Assembly: GCA_037953625.1 (NCBI GenBank)
Contig: CM075649.1
Span: 127,469,290-127,533,289, forward strand
Length of the DNA: 64,000 nt
From: Crotalaria pallida
Lineage: Eukaryota > Streptophyta > Magnoliopsida > Fabales > Fabaceae
Direction of reading: 5' to 3'
Below the pieces are notes generated by a model that had not been told where the DNA came from, did not search any database, and was given only the letters and a program-made list of their open reading frames with translations. Positions 1 through 10,321 of this stretch are shown piece after piece. How positions within the stretch are numbered: the stretch's first letter is position 1; each line of letters starts with the position of its first letter. Made by a program: the position numbers and the translations under genes.

Positions 1-492
1 GAAATCCAGCAGAGTTTTGGCATGAAACTCCCTCTTTCCTCCATTCCTTCAACCAAGATCCTTGATTTATAGCCTAAGATCATCACCATGCATGCCAACA
101 CGTAGCAGGGACGTGTCTTGGCATTGATAGGTGTCAAAAACCGAGTCTCCCAGCTGGTTGAGTCATCAAACTCCACTATCTTCAGCTTCAGCACCATCGT
201 TAATCGATTAACGATCGGGTTAATCGATTAACACGACCAGTTTTTTTCAAAAATTAAAATTTTATTCACTTTCCCTCCAAATACCTTTTCAATATTGCCT
301 CCTAAGTCCTTCCCAAGGACTAAACTGCAAAAACACCACTTTTAATGCTCAAAATATTTTTCTTGTATTTTTCCCTTAATTTATACCTAAATATAACCAT
401 AATTAATAAACAAAACTAATTAATTTCATATAATTAATTTTGTTTAAATATTTCTTTTATTTACTTTGAAAATCAAAATTCGGGGTATTACA
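1..492 (-). repeat. Element A 3' LTR (partial)
   Basis: It repeats 7866-8356 almost base for base. On the minus strand it begins TGTAATACCCCG at 492, next to the polypurine tract, and runs off the window. It includes the TATA-like box (about 66-72) and two perfect GTTAATCGATTAAC palindromes (about 199-232). Confidence 0.93.
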
Positions 493-528
493 TTTCTCCC
501 CCACTTACAAGAATTTCGTCCCCGAAAT
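493..528 (-). other. Polypurine tract of element A with conserved upstream motif
   Basis: The minus strand reads AGTGGGGGAGAAA directly before the LTR start, the expected primer for plus-strand synthesis. Just upstream is TTTCGGGGACGAAAT, a motif common before the PPT of plant chromoviruses. Element E has the same motif at 59489-59520, which ties the two elements to related lineages. Confidence 0.85.
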
Positions 529-533
529 TCCGC

Positions 534-1187
534 TTACATAAACAGCTCAGGATAATCCTTCTTCATCTTATCTTCTAATTCCCAAGTTGCTTCCGATACC
601 TCGGCATTTTCCCAAATAACCTTTATCAAAGGAATTTCCTTTCCTCGAAGTTGTTTCATTCTTCGGTCTTCTATCCTAACAGGAATGGTCTCCAGAGTGA
701 GATTCTCTCGCACAGTCAGGTCGTCAGGTTGCACTTCAATTACGGAGTCTAGATCTGACACGAATTTCCGTAATTGTGATACATGAAACACACTATGCAG
801 ATTGGATAACGACAGAGGCAAAGCGAGTTGATAGGCAACTGGACCAATACGCTTGAGAATCTGATAAGGACCAATAAATCTTGGTGACAGTTTCTTAGTC
901 CTCAAAGCCCTTCCAACACCTGTTGTTGGTCTTACACAAATAAAAACATGTTCACCTTCCTCAAACTCCAACGGTCTTCTCCTCTTATCCGCATAACTTT
1001 TCTATCGGCTCTGAGCCGTCTTCATCTTTTCTCTGATCATTTTAATTTTCTCAGTCGTTTCTTGAACAATATCAGGTCCAATGATCGTCTGCTCCCCCAC
1101 TTGAAACCAACATAGAGGGGTTTGACATTTCCTACCATACAATGCTTCGAACGGTGCCATTCCGATACTTGTATGGTAACTGTTGTT
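534..1187 (-). pseudogene. Integrase C-terminus with chromodomain, element A
   Basis: This is the last part of the gypsy polyprotein, in the same frame as 1188-2951 but separated from it by two stop codons (TAA at 1188-1190, TAG near 1011). The first open segment after the core is an SH3-like integrase C-terminal domain (KLSPRFIGPYQILKRIG). It is followed by a chromodomain-like tail in the last 55 residues (IPLIKVIWENAEVSEATWELE), which in chromoviruses directs integration to particular chromatin. The final open stretch is 534-971. The chromodomain-like part looks intact. Confidence 0.85.
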
Positions 1188-2951
1188 TTAGGTAAACTCT
1201 ACAAGCGGTAAGAGTTTATCCCAACTTTCTTGACTTTCCAAGACGCAGGCTCTCAACAAATCCTCGAGCGACTGAATTGTCTTTTCTGATTGACCGTCCG
1301 TCTGAGGGTGGTATGCAGAACTCATCCTTAACTTTGATCCCAAAGCTTGTTGTAAACCTTTCCAAAGTCTTGAAGTAAACCTCGGATCTCTATCCGAAAC
1401 TATACTTGAAGGTATTCCATACAACCAGACTACTTCTTTAATGTACAACTGGGCAAACTTTTCTGTAGAATAGCGCATGTTAACTGGAAGAAAATGCGCT
1501 GATTTGGTCAATCGATCTACGATTATCCAAATTGCATCACGGCCTCCAACATTTCTAGGTAAACTGGACACAAAATCCATTGAAATGCTGTCCCACTTCA
1601 ATTGAGGAACATCCAAAGGTTGTAGCCCTCCACCAGGTCTCTTGTGTTCAGCCTTTGCCTTCTGGAAGATCAAACATGAAGCTACATACGAAGCTACATC
1701 TTTCTTTAACCCAGACCACCAAAACAATCTTCTCAAGTCTTGATACATCTTAGTTGATCCTGGGTGAATACTCATCCGACTTTTATGTGCTTCGTCCAAG
1801 ATCAATCTTCTTATCTCCCGATCTTTAGGAATACAAATTCGATCTTTGAATCGGAGGATTTCATCACTTCCAATAAGAAAGTTTGGCTCCTTCCCTTCCA
1901 TCATCATCCTTTTCTTTTCTTGTAATTCCTCATCTGACTGCTGTGATTCCCGAACTTGAATTAGGAATTCATTGGTAATTTGCAGCTTACCAAGCTTTAC
2001 ACATCCAGGTTCTGCTTGTATCATCAAACTTAAATCCCGAAATTCTTCAATTAACGAGATTTCCTTGATCATCATAGCACTCATATGAAGAGTCTTCCGG
2101 CTTAAAGCATCAGCTACAACATTCGCTTTACCGGGATGATATTGAAGCTCAAAGTCACAATCCTTAATGAATTCCATCCAACGTCTTTGCCTCATGTTCA
2201 ACTCTTTCTGGTCGAACAGATACTTCAAACTCTTATGGTCACTACATACTGTGAACATAGTGCCATAGAGATAGTGCCTCCAAATCTTTAGAGCAAACAA
2301 GATAGCAACGAGCTCTAAATCATGTGTCGGATAATTGATTTCATGCACCTTTAACTGTCTTGATGCATAAGCTACCACCTTTCCATTTTGCATCAACACA
2401 CACCCAAGACCTTGCCTCGAAGCATCACAATAAACCTCAAAACTTCTTTGTGGATCAGGTAGTACTAATACCGGTGAGGAGGTTAACTTCTCCTTCAACA
2501 GTTGAAAACTTTCCTCACATTTATGGTCCCACAAGAAAGGTTGGTCCTTGCGAGTTAACTTAGTCAACGGCAAGGCAATCCTTGAAAATCCTTCGATAAA
2601 CCTTCGGTAATATCCAGCCAAGCCCAAGAAACTACGGACTTCAGTCACGGTTTTGGGTTGCTCCCATTTCAACACTGCTCCAACTTTCGCTGGGTCAACA
2701 ACAACTCCCTCCTTAGAAATGACATGGCCCAGAAAATTCACCTTGTCCAACCAAAACTCACATTTAGCAAGTTTGGCATAAAGTTGTTTCTCCTTCAAGA
2801 TTCCCAATACAATCTTGAAATGTTCGACATGTTCCTCTGGACTCCTTGAATAGATGAGAATGTCGTCAATGAACACGACCACAAACAGGTCCAGGTAAGG
2901 TCTGAAGATTCTATTCATGTAATCCATAAAAATAGCAGGAGCATTCGTCAA
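1188..2951 (-). pseudogene. Reverse transcriptase (C-part), RNase H and integrase core, element A
   Basis: A 587-residue open segment of gypsy pol. It starts in the RT palm, where the active-site motif FIDDILIYS lies near residue 28. RNase H follows (VYCDASRQGLGC, then DLELVAI and CSDHKSL). Next comes the integrase zinc-binding HHCC region and the core with catalytic D, D and E (SMDFVSSLP, IVSDRDPRF, HPQTDGQSEKT). In the HHCC finger the second Cys is replaced by Phe (CLIFQKAK). Upstream, between 2951 and about 3149, are in-frame TGA codons where Arg and Gly are expected. It makes cDNA and integrates it in intact relatives; this copy cannot do so unaided. Confidence 0.92.
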
Positions 2952-3148
2952 TCAAAACGACATCACAACGTATTCATAATGCCCATATCTGGATCGGAAA
3001 GCTGTCTTCGAAATATCTTCGTCTCAAATTCTAATTTGATGATATCCCGATCTTAGATCAATCTTTGAAAATACTGAAGCTCCTCGGACTTGATCCATAA
3101 GATCATCTATCCTTGGTAAAGGGTATTTGTTCTTGATCGTGACCTTAT

Positions 3149-4000
3149 TCAGCTGCCGATAATCTGAGCATCCTTCTTCTTAACGAATAACACTGGGGCT
3201 CCCCATGGAGAAACACTAGGTATTATCATCTGCTTTTGCAATAACTCCTCCACTTGCTTCTTCAATTCAGTCATTTCAGGTGGTGCCATCCTATACGGAT
3301 CAATAGAGATAGGACCAGTTCCGGGTATTAGGTCAATTCCAAAATCAATCTCGCGCTTAGGCGGTAAGCCTGGAATTTCTTCAGGAAAAACTTCCGGAAA
3401 GTCTCTCACCACAAGAATATCTTCAATCTCCACTTCCTTCTTTTCTTCTACGGTTGAGGAAAACAGGCATACAAATCCTCGGGGTTTAAGACTTAGAGGT
3501 TCACGACATCGGAATTGGATTGTTTTCTCATCACAATTAAGGATAACTTGATTTTGGTTTAACCAATCCATCCCTAAAATTACATCTATTTTAAGCATGG
3601 GTAGACAAATTAAGTCTATGAAAGATGTATGGTTTAGGACCACCATCTTACAATTCTTACAGACTTTAGAAACAACAACAGGGTCATTAATAGGGGTTTC
3701 TAATTGTAATTGGTAGGGTGAATCAGTAAGTGCTAACTTCAAACGATTCACACACTCGAAGGACACAAAAGAATGAGTGGCTCCAGAATCAAACATTACG
3801 ACACAAGGTTGGTCATTAAGGAGATAAATACCTTGAATTAGGTTAGAGGATGGATTCATTTCAGTTCCACTTAAATCAAAAACTTTTCCAGCCACGGCCG
3901 GTTTGTTGGTTCCTTCTTTCTTCACGGCTCTCTGCATTCGCGTGAATAATGCCCCTTCTTGCCACAGTTGAAACACAGTCCGTTTTGAGCAGCATAACAA
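3149..4000 (-). pseudogene. Aspartic protease and N-terminal RT, element A
   Basis: A retropepsin domain has the active site VMFDSGATHSFVS near residues 88-100 and the downstream motif VILGMDWL. The start of RT follows (WGAPVLFVKKKD), and the frame is lost there. Comparison with the usual RT order indicates that a short stretch is missing right after KKKD, shifting the frame into the 1188-2951 reading. The segment overlaps the 3' end of gag in another frame. Whether that reflects programmed frameshifting or decay is unclear; most Tekay-type elements use one frame, so decay is favoured. Confidence 0.85.
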
Positions 4001-4845
4001 TTAGTTCCATAGTGAAAGCGATTACACTTCTCACACTTGCGAGAGCTTGTCTGAGAAGTATCCTTCCCCCCAATTGTCTCCTTTCCTTTTCCTTTCTGGA
4101 AATAGGGACCCTTGTTTCGGTGATTGAAATTCTTCTTTCTGATTGGTCCGAATCCAGATTGATTCTTCTTTTGTGCCTCTTCCTCCTTCTTATCATCTTC
4201 ATAGACTCGACACATTTCCACAAGAGCAGGAAAACTTCTTATTTTCTGATATCCAAATGCCGACTTAATCTCCGGTTTAAGTCCACTTTCAAACTTGATG
4301 CATTTAGACCTTTCATCAGGGTTAAGCTGGTAGTAAGGAGAATACTTAATAAGTTCCTCAAACTTTGCTGCATACTCTCCTATGCTCATGTCACCTTGTT
4401 TCAGCTGCATAAATTCCATCTCTTTCTTTCGCCTCAAATCTTCAGGAAAATATTTGCTGAGAAACTTTTCAACAAATACCTCCCAAGAGATCATCCTCCC
4501 TTCATAGATCATCAGCTGCATGGTATGATGCCACCAGTTCTCATCTTCTCCAGTAAGCATAAAGCTAGAAAACTTTACCTTCTGAGCATCTGTACACTCC
4601 ATAACACGAAAGATCTTATCCAACTCTTGAATCCAGCGATTCGCTTCCTCAGGCTTATGGCCTCCTTCAAACTTTGACGGTTTGAAGTTTCGGAATTCAC
4701 TAAAAGTCTTTGATTCCTGAATCTCTACCGAAAAGGGGTGAGGCGGAGGATTAACTTGTTGCTGCTGTTGTTGGCGCATTCCAACTAACACCTCTGTTAA
4801 CCTCTCTATGGCTTCGGCCATATGATTATTATTTCGATTAGACAT
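3922..4845 (-). CDS. Gag polyprotein, element A
   Basis: A 307-residue gag. The start ATG at 4845 gives MSNRNNNHMAEAIERL. The retrotrans_gag capsid core covers residues about 60-200 (FRNFKPSKFEGGHKPEEA, then the LKQGDMSIGEYAAKFEEL signature). A variant Cys-His knuckle (CEKCNRFHYGTNC) is followed by a canonical CCHC knuckle (CFNCGKKGHYSREC) near the C-terminus. Gag forms the virus-like particle and binds the element's RNA. The first knuckle, the coiled region and the length fit Tekay-type elements. The frame ends just after the second knuckle, where protease continues in another frame. Confidence 0.88.
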   Translation of the reverse strand: MSNRNNNHMAEAIERLTEVLVGMRQQQQQQVNPPPHPFSVEIQESKTFSEFRNFKPSKFEGGHKPEEANRWIQELDKIFRVMECTDAQKVKFSSFMLTGEDENWWHHTMQLMIYEGRMISWEVFVEKFLSKYFPEDLRRKKEMEFMQLKQGDMSIGEYAAKFEELIKYSPYYQLNPDERSKCIKFESGLKPEIKSAFGYQKIRSFPALVEMCRVYEDDKKEEEAQKKNQSGFGPIRKKNFNHRNKGPYFQKGKGKETIGGKDTSQTSSRKCEKCNRFHYGTNCYAAQNGLCFNCGKKGHYSRECREP

Positions 4846-4996
4846 CTTATACCTGCACTAAGGGTTCTCTGATCAGGATAAAAATTCTCCTAGTATGAAG
4901 CATGTGTAACATACCTCTTTCTATTCTAAAGCTAATTAAAACAGATACAAGGACATGTGTTACCTTTTGGAGATCACAGATCAGAAACAGTTTGCA

Positions 4997-5017
4997 GGAT
5001 CACAGCTCTGATACTAA
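4997..5017 (-). other. Primer-binding site of element A
   Basis: The minus strand reads TTAGTATCAGAGCTGTGATCC four bases after the LTR end. The TATCAGAGC core pairs with the 3' end of initiator Met-tRNA, the usual primer of plant gypsy elements. Confidence 0.82.
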
Positions 5018-5036
5018 CAAGTGCGGCACCCTCAAA

Positions 5037-5073
<37 letters not shown>

Positions 5074-5312
5074 TCTAATTGAAAATCATACTTGACGTAT
5101 ATTAAATAGAGTATACATTCAGTAGTGAAACAATCTTATAGAATTTTCATGGAAAAATAATTTCCTTTATAAAGACTGTTTTCCGAAACTGCTTTCGAAT
5201 TCAATAAAACAGTCGTGCAATTAACTTGAGACCAGCGGAAACGATTTTAAAATCTTTGTGTTGGTTGCAAGTAAATAAAATAAATATCAAGATGAACATG
5301 CAACCATAGCCC

Positions 5313-5343
<31 letters not shown>

Positions 5344-5590
5344 AAAGAAAACAGACACATCCTAGTAAAGTAGTCAAGAGTCGAGGTAGCAAAGTATAGA
5401 GATACAAACGAGTAAATATAAAATAACAACTCTCACGTACTCCTCTCAAAATATATACAGTATAATACAACTCAAAAATAAAGGAGTATGCTGAGAGTTG
5501 TGCCATGATCCACCCACACTGAAGTCTGATCTTTGGATCCTCCAAAAGCTGCAACACTACGTCACGCTATGAGTCCCATCCTGTCCGAAC

Positions 5591-6073
5591 TCAAGGGTCA
5601 TCATCACGCCACTGGCTACCAGTAGAATGGTCCGCAACTCCCCCGTCCTCATCCTCTACCGGGTCCTCCTCCTCCTCCTCGTCCGGCACTGAGGGTGCAA
5701 CAGTGCGAGGCACCGCATCAGGTGAAGGTGCAAAATGCACCCTAGTGGAAGGACCAGGGCAAGGAGTGGCATTCTCAACATCACTAGTAGAAGGACGAGA
5801 ACGAGTAGCAGGAGGCCTAACCTGAAATGAGTAAAAACGACGACCAGGGCGTGGTGATGGTGGTGGAGTACCGTGACGGTAAGTGTACACCGATGGTACG
5901 TGCAGGATGTAAATCATATGGAGACGCAGCCTACGAGATCTCACACGGGCCAGAGGATTAGGATGACGGAATATGATATCCACATCACCCTCGAAGATCG
6001 CCCGGTGACCCTCGTAATCCCAAACGCCGCTACGGAGCGGGCGAATCTCGATGAATGCCAAGAAACGAGCCAT
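5591..6073 (-). CDS. Unrecognised 160-residue ORF inside the element A LTR
   Basis: An ATG at 6073 opens 160 codons on the element's sense strand. The N-terminal half looks globular (MARFLAFIEIRPLRSGVWDY) and rich in Arg. The middle is Pro/Ser/Arg-rich, and the tail is strongly acidic (PDEEEEEDPVEDEDGG). The ORF is GC-rich compared with the surrounding LTR. It lies about 1.85 kb downstream of the LTR TATA box, so it would be in the transcribed leader, and TTGTAG just before the ATG could be a splice acceptor. I do not recognise the family. It could be a captured host fragment, an LTR-encoded accessory protein or a chance ORF. Confidence 0.4.
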   Translation of the reverse strand: MARFLAFIEIRPLRSGVWDYEGHRAIFEGDVDIIFRHPNPLARVRSRRLRLHMIYILHVPSVYTYRHGTPPPSPRPGRRFYSFQVRPPATRSRPSTSDVENATPCPGPSTRVHFAPSPDAVPRTVAPSVPDEEEEEDPVEDEDGGVADHSTGSQWRDDDP

Positions 6074-6843
6074 CACCTACAAGGGCTAGGGAGTTAGAAA
6101 TTACTAACACATAATCAAATAGAAAGCGATAATAGGTAATTTAAATTCCAAACGGATAACCTATCAAATTATCTTCATTTGATGGGAGTCATAGTTCCTT
6201 AATTTCATCATTAACACTAAAAGCATTTTCTTTTAGCATTTATTTTCAAATATTAACTAACATTATCCATCATGAACATTAAGATTGTAAAGAATACTGA
6301 TAATAATAATAATAAGCATCATATGTGATGTCAATGCGTCTTGTCTATCAATGCATGATCGTTGGCCAACACAACAAATAGGCTCCCGTGGCACCTTTAA
6401 AACATGCCCGGTACCCCCAACGAGTACCTCTCGAACTCGGCCGCCATTAAACGATACTTTTAGAGCTCTTAGAAGTGATGCCGACGTATCCTGCAAGACT
6501 ACGTCTCTCGAGCCCGGCGTTTGAAGACATGCCCACACCCCCGTGTGTATTTCCGGAACAAAAGGTGCGACCCCGGTCACCGACATACCCCGACGCCCCC
6601 ACGGACGCTTATTGAAACCCAGCTGACATTCACACGAATGCCCCTCGAGTTCCACCAACCAAGAGGTATGCCCACGCCTCACGGACGTGTCTCCACCACT
6701 GTTGGAAACCAAAATGCAAATGCTATGCATGGATTCCACAACATAAGTGTCATTTAAGTTTACTTGAGGTCAGACATTACATACTTTGGTATTCCAAATC
6801 CTTAATTCAATAAACCTTTGTTAATAAATTTAAGTTTCAACCC

Positions 6844-7010
6844 TTAATCGATTAAAATACCTGTTTAATAGATTAAACAATTAAATTCTGATTTTTATTT
6901 ACAAAATTTGATATGTTAATCGATTATCCTATCTGTTAATCGATTACCCATGTATAAAATTTCAAACTAATCAGACTTTAATCGTGTTAATCGATTAGCA
7001 ATCGATTAAT
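6844..7010 (-). repeat. Palindrome cluster 2 in element A LTR (TAATCGATTA)
   Basis: Five copies of AATCGATTA, most extending to TTAATCGATTAA or TAATCGATTA, plus a variant TTTAATAGATTAAA, lie within 167 bp. They are 1346-1512 bp from the LTR 5' end and downstream of the TATA box, so they would be transcribed. Confidence 0.8.
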
Positions 7011-7929
7011 ATATCAGTAAAACAGTGCTGAAACTGGCTTTTGAATACCAAATTCATATCCACTCAATTATAACCAAACTAACCTCAAGTATAACTTAAA
7101 TACATCACATTAAACTTGTACAAAGCATCAATTTCAGCAATTAACCACAAATTAACAGAATTGCCCAATTTTCCCCCAATTTGATCAAAATCACAACCTA
7201 ACATGTCAAATTTTGATTCAAGCCATTTCAATTCAAATTGATCATTCCTACAGCTTCTATGGGAATAATCTAACTTGCTCCAATTCAGTTTTTAAGTCCA
7301 TTTGGCCTCCAAGCCATTCTACCATAAGCTATTTCCCTTTGAACCTCATGGTGGTTCATACTAAGTTCAATTTAATATCACAATCTATTCTAGCATTAGT
7401 TAAGCTTCTCCCTTACCTTAATGAAGCTTTTTGGATCAATTTGCAACAAGGAAAGTTCTAGAAATTCCAACCTTCAAATGCTCTGTTTTCAAGTCCATGG
7501 CAGTTTCGGGTAAGCACGTTTAACAGCAAATTTGACAAATCAAATGGACATGAAAATGAGCAATTGAGATCAGAATAGAAACTACAAGTTGCAAATTTTG
7601 ATTAGAAACTAATTTGGCACAAAATGGTGACTTATACTCACCACAATCTCTACTCAAAGTAAGCAACTCGAGTTCTGAAGCTGCACTCCTCAGTTTTAAG
7701 CACTCCTCTTCACAGATCAATTTCTCCTAGCTCAGTCCACCAAAACGCACGATCTATAGCTTAAATTAAAGGTCTCTCTGCAAGCTTCAAAATGATGTGA
7801 AGCTCACAGCACGTGTGTGGGTAGGGAAGGAAAACGAAATCAAAACCAGAGGGTGGTTGGAGGTGGAAATCCAGCAGAGTTTTGGCATGAAACTCCCTCT
7901 TTCCTCCATTCCTTCAACCAAGACCCTTG

Positions 7930-7936
7930 ATTTATA
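7930..7936 (-). promoter_or_regulatory. LTR TATA box, element A
   Basis: The minus strand reads GGCTATAAATCAAGG, 420 bp into the LTR and about 130 bp downstream of palindrome cluster 1. Spacing and sequence fit the retrotransposon promoter. Confidence 0.6.
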
Positions 7937-8063
7937 GCCTAAGATCATCACCATGCATGCCAACACGTAGCAGGGACGTGTCTTGGCATTGATAGGTGTC
8001 AAAAACCGAGTCTCCCAGCTGGTTGAGTCATCAAACTCCACTATCTTCAGCTTCAGCACCATT

Positions 8064-8097
8064 GTTAATCGATTAACGATTGGGTTAATCGATTAAC
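8064..8097 (-). repeat. Palindrome cluster 1 in element A LTR (GTTAATCGATTAAC x2)
   Basis: Two perfect 14-bp palindromes GTTAATCGATTAAC start 20 bp apart, 259-292 bp from the LTR 5' end and just upstream of the TATA box. The same pair occurs in the left LTR near 199-232. Confidence 0.85.
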
Positions 8098-8953
8098 ACG
8101 ACCAGTTTATTCAGAAATTAAAATTTTATTCACTTTCCCTCCAAATACCTTTTCAATATTGCCTCCTAGGTCCTTCCCAAGGACTAAACTGCAAAAACAC
8201 CACTTTTAATGCTCAAAATATTTTTCTTGTATTTTTCCCTTAATTTATACCTAAATATAACCATAATTAATAAACAAAACTAATTAATTCCATATAATTA
8301 ATTTTTTTTAAATATTTCTTTTATTTACTTTGAAAATCAAAATTCGGGGTATTACAAGAGCTACGTCCAGTCCCCCTTAATAAAATATTTCTTTAAGGAG
8401 CTTTTTAATAAAATCAAATTGATAGAAATTACAAGGGATTAATTAACCCACCAAGAGAGTACCAAACTCTTGGCTTCTACCTAATTTGATACAAATGCCG
8501 AAGAACGTCCTCGGACTTTACACCGCCTTGAAACCTTCAAGGACTTTTGCCAAAGAACCTCCTTGGACTTCTGGCCGAAGAACCTCTTCGCCGCTGCTCA
8601 AGAACCTCTCGAGACTTCAATCACCCAAGAACCTCTTGGACGAGCTTGGAAACCTTCCATGACTTTCACCGCTTGAGAACACCTCACGACGTGAAGAACA
8701 GTAGAGATGAAGAATGATGATGGTGGCTCCAAACCGAAAACCCAAGTGTATGTGAGTCTGAAAGTTTAAGGAACAAATGAGTATCGGCTGAGAAAGGATT
8801 TTCTGAGAATTGATTAGAGCTTGGTTTGCAACAGATGTAACAGTTTCTCTCTCTAGCTCTTTATTGTTCTCTATGTGTTTTTCTTTTCTTCTCTCTATTT
8901 TCTTCACTGTATACGTTCTGTTCTTCTTCTTTTTCTGAGAAGAAAACACAACC

Positions 8954-8961
8954 TATTTATA
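8954..8961 (-). promoter_or_regulatory. TATA box of the Sirevirus-like LTR
   Basis: The minus strand reads CTCTATAAATAGGTTG, a canonical plant TATA box, about 1.36 kb from the LTR start. A CT-rich leader with stretches of purine follows. Confidence 0.6.
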
Positions 8962-9224
8962 GAGAGTTGCAGCGCTGAGGAGGTACAGAAAAAGGAGAAA
9001 TATCTTGGGACACGTCTTGTCCTTTCAACGGATATACCCAGATATTTCAATTTCTCAACAACGATCAGATTTTACACGTATGTCCTTTTTAGAAGCTTCC
9101 AATTTGCCAGCTGCAATCTGATATACGTGTGTCCTTTTTAATGATTCAAACTTCAAATTTGAATTTCAAAGGTAAGCGCTCTGAGATGAAAATCTCAGCT
9201 TGAGGTTGAAGACGATGACCAAAT

Positions 9225-10285
9225 GTTTCCGAGCTTGACGACAGTTCGAGCTTGGGAACTTGATTTCTCATGTAGCAGAAAAACTAAGACAGAACTGAGC
9301 TTGAACCGGGCTGAAGGTTTGAGCTTGATGATGCTTGCACTGAAAATGGTCTGATCTTACTTCTGTAGCAAGGGTCCGAGCCTTGGCCGAGCTTCTCACT
9401 TAAGCTTGTACTGAATGTTTGAGATCCGAGCTCTAGCCGAGATTGATACTTGATCTTGAGTTGACCCTTGACATCCGAGCTCTGGTCGAGCAATGCAACT
9501 TAGCTTAAGTGACCTTGACGTCTGAGCTTTGGCCGAGCTTTGTATCTTATCTTGATTTTGACTCTGAGCCGAGCTTGAGCTTGACCTTTTACTTCCGAGC
9601 TATGGCCGAGCTTCTCGATTTCATATTGAGTTTGACTCTGAGTCGAGCTTTGCATTGATCTTGATTTCAACTTTGTCAACCGAGCTTAGGCCGAGCTCAA
9701 CTTCGGTCGAGCTGATTTTGACTTGACTGCACCAAAGGCCGAGTTGAAGGTTTTGCCGAGCTAATGATATAACATGTTACTCGTTCGAACAAAACTTCCG
9801 ACAAGTTGATACTTTACTATTTTACTCGGAGGCCGAGCTTAACTTCGGACTTGTCGAAGGCCGAGCTGATCATCTTCGAACTTGCATCCAAGCTTCTGAC
9901 TTTGCTGTTGGTTCAACTACATTTCTTCAAAGCAACTGCTGATCATCTTCCAAACACATCTTCTGAGCTTCTTCCGAACTTTTGAGCTATTGTTCGATCT
10001 TGATATCTTGGCTTGTGCTACATGTTCGACTAAGCAAATTTCGAACGTCTTCCAAAACTTGCACCTGAGCAACTGCCGAGCTTGTTCTTGATCTTCAGAC
10101 TCGATATCTAAGTCCGATCATATTCCGAGCTTGAACCTGAACTGCTTGCTTGCTATAGGTAGTCGAGCATGGCATTTGCCGAGCTGATCAAAGACCTAAA
10201 TCAACATACGGAACTGGTTCATTTGCCGAGCTTCATAGCATGCGCTGATTCATTTGACTTCATCAAAGCCTTGGCCGAGAACCAA
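9225..10285. repeat. Array of CCGAGCT motifs in the U3 of the Sirevirus-like LTR
   Basis: About 20 copies of (C/T)CGAGCT or TGAGCT occur in 1.06 kb. Many are paired as TCCGAGCTnnGGCCGAGCTT. The first paired units (9375, 9425, 9474, 9521) repeat every 47-50 bp; later ones (9594, 9680) are wider apart. The array lies wholly upstream of the TATA box. It looks like a degenerate minisatellite or motif array rather than coding sequence. Confidence 0.75.
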
Positions 10286-10321
10286 GCTATTTGTCTTCAT
10301 CAAAATCTCTTTGATTCAACA

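Larger units (their letters stand above)
1..8356 (-). mobile_element. Element A: Ty3/gypsy chromovirus (Tekay-like), truncated by window
   Basis: A long-LTR retrotransposon lies on the minus strand. Reading right to left it has a 5' LTR (8356-5022), a Met-tRNA-type primer site, gag, protease, RT, RNase H, integrase with a chromodomain-like tail, a polypurine tract and the start of the 3' LTR (492 to beyond base 1). Bases 1-492 and 7866-8356 match with about eight substitutions and an indel, roughly 98% identity by eye, so the insertion is fairly young. The order RT-RNaseH-IN and the chromodomain are diagnostic of Ty3/gypsy chromoviruses. Coding is broken by frameshifts and nonsense codons, so this copy is not autonomous. 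It is inserted in the Sirevirus-like LTR that continues at 8357. Confidence 0.93.
5022..8356 (-). repeat. Element A 5' LTR, about 3.3 kb
   Basis: The minus strand starts TGTAATACCCCG at 8356 and ends with GGTGCCGCA at 5022, next to the primer site. At 3335 bp it is long for a plant LTR. It holds a TATA box (7930-7936), two palindrome clusters, a GC-rich patch (6330-6740), a 160-codon ORF (5591-6073) and two (TA)n microsatellites (5041-5070 and 5313-5340). The bases after 8356 (AGAGC) should be one target duplication; the partner lies outside the window. Confidence 0.88.
8357..10321 (-). repeat. Sirevirus-like LTR (5' LTR or solo), interrupted by element A
   Basis: On the minus strand the block starts TGTTGAATCAAAGAGATTTTG at 10321, a start typical of Sirevirus LTRs. 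It has a strong TATA box (TATAAATA, 8954-8961) and continues to 8357, where element A is inserted. The rest lies left of the window. At least 1965 bp remain. No polypurine tract is visible at 10322 onward, so this is more likely a 5' or solo LTR than a 3' LTR. No coding sequence is visible here. Confidence 0.6.

Noticed and set aside
3949..4677. 242-codon open frame on the plus strand opposite element A gag
   Set aside because: It is the complement of a clear gag gene with capsid and zinc-knuckle motifs; its own translation has no recognisable domain.
5201..5557. 118-codon open frame on the minus strand in the element A LTR
   Set aside because: It spans a (TA)n run that gives an Ile-Tyr repeat and has no other support.
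6263..6739. 158-codon open frame in the GC-rich LTR block
   Set aside because: It opens without an ATG at its left border, ends in a poly-Ile run from TAA repeats and matches no family; kept only as part of the GC-rich observation.
9225..10285. CRISPR-like regular repeats
   Set aside because: The units are degenerate and unevenly spaced, and this is plant nuclear DNA inside an LTR.
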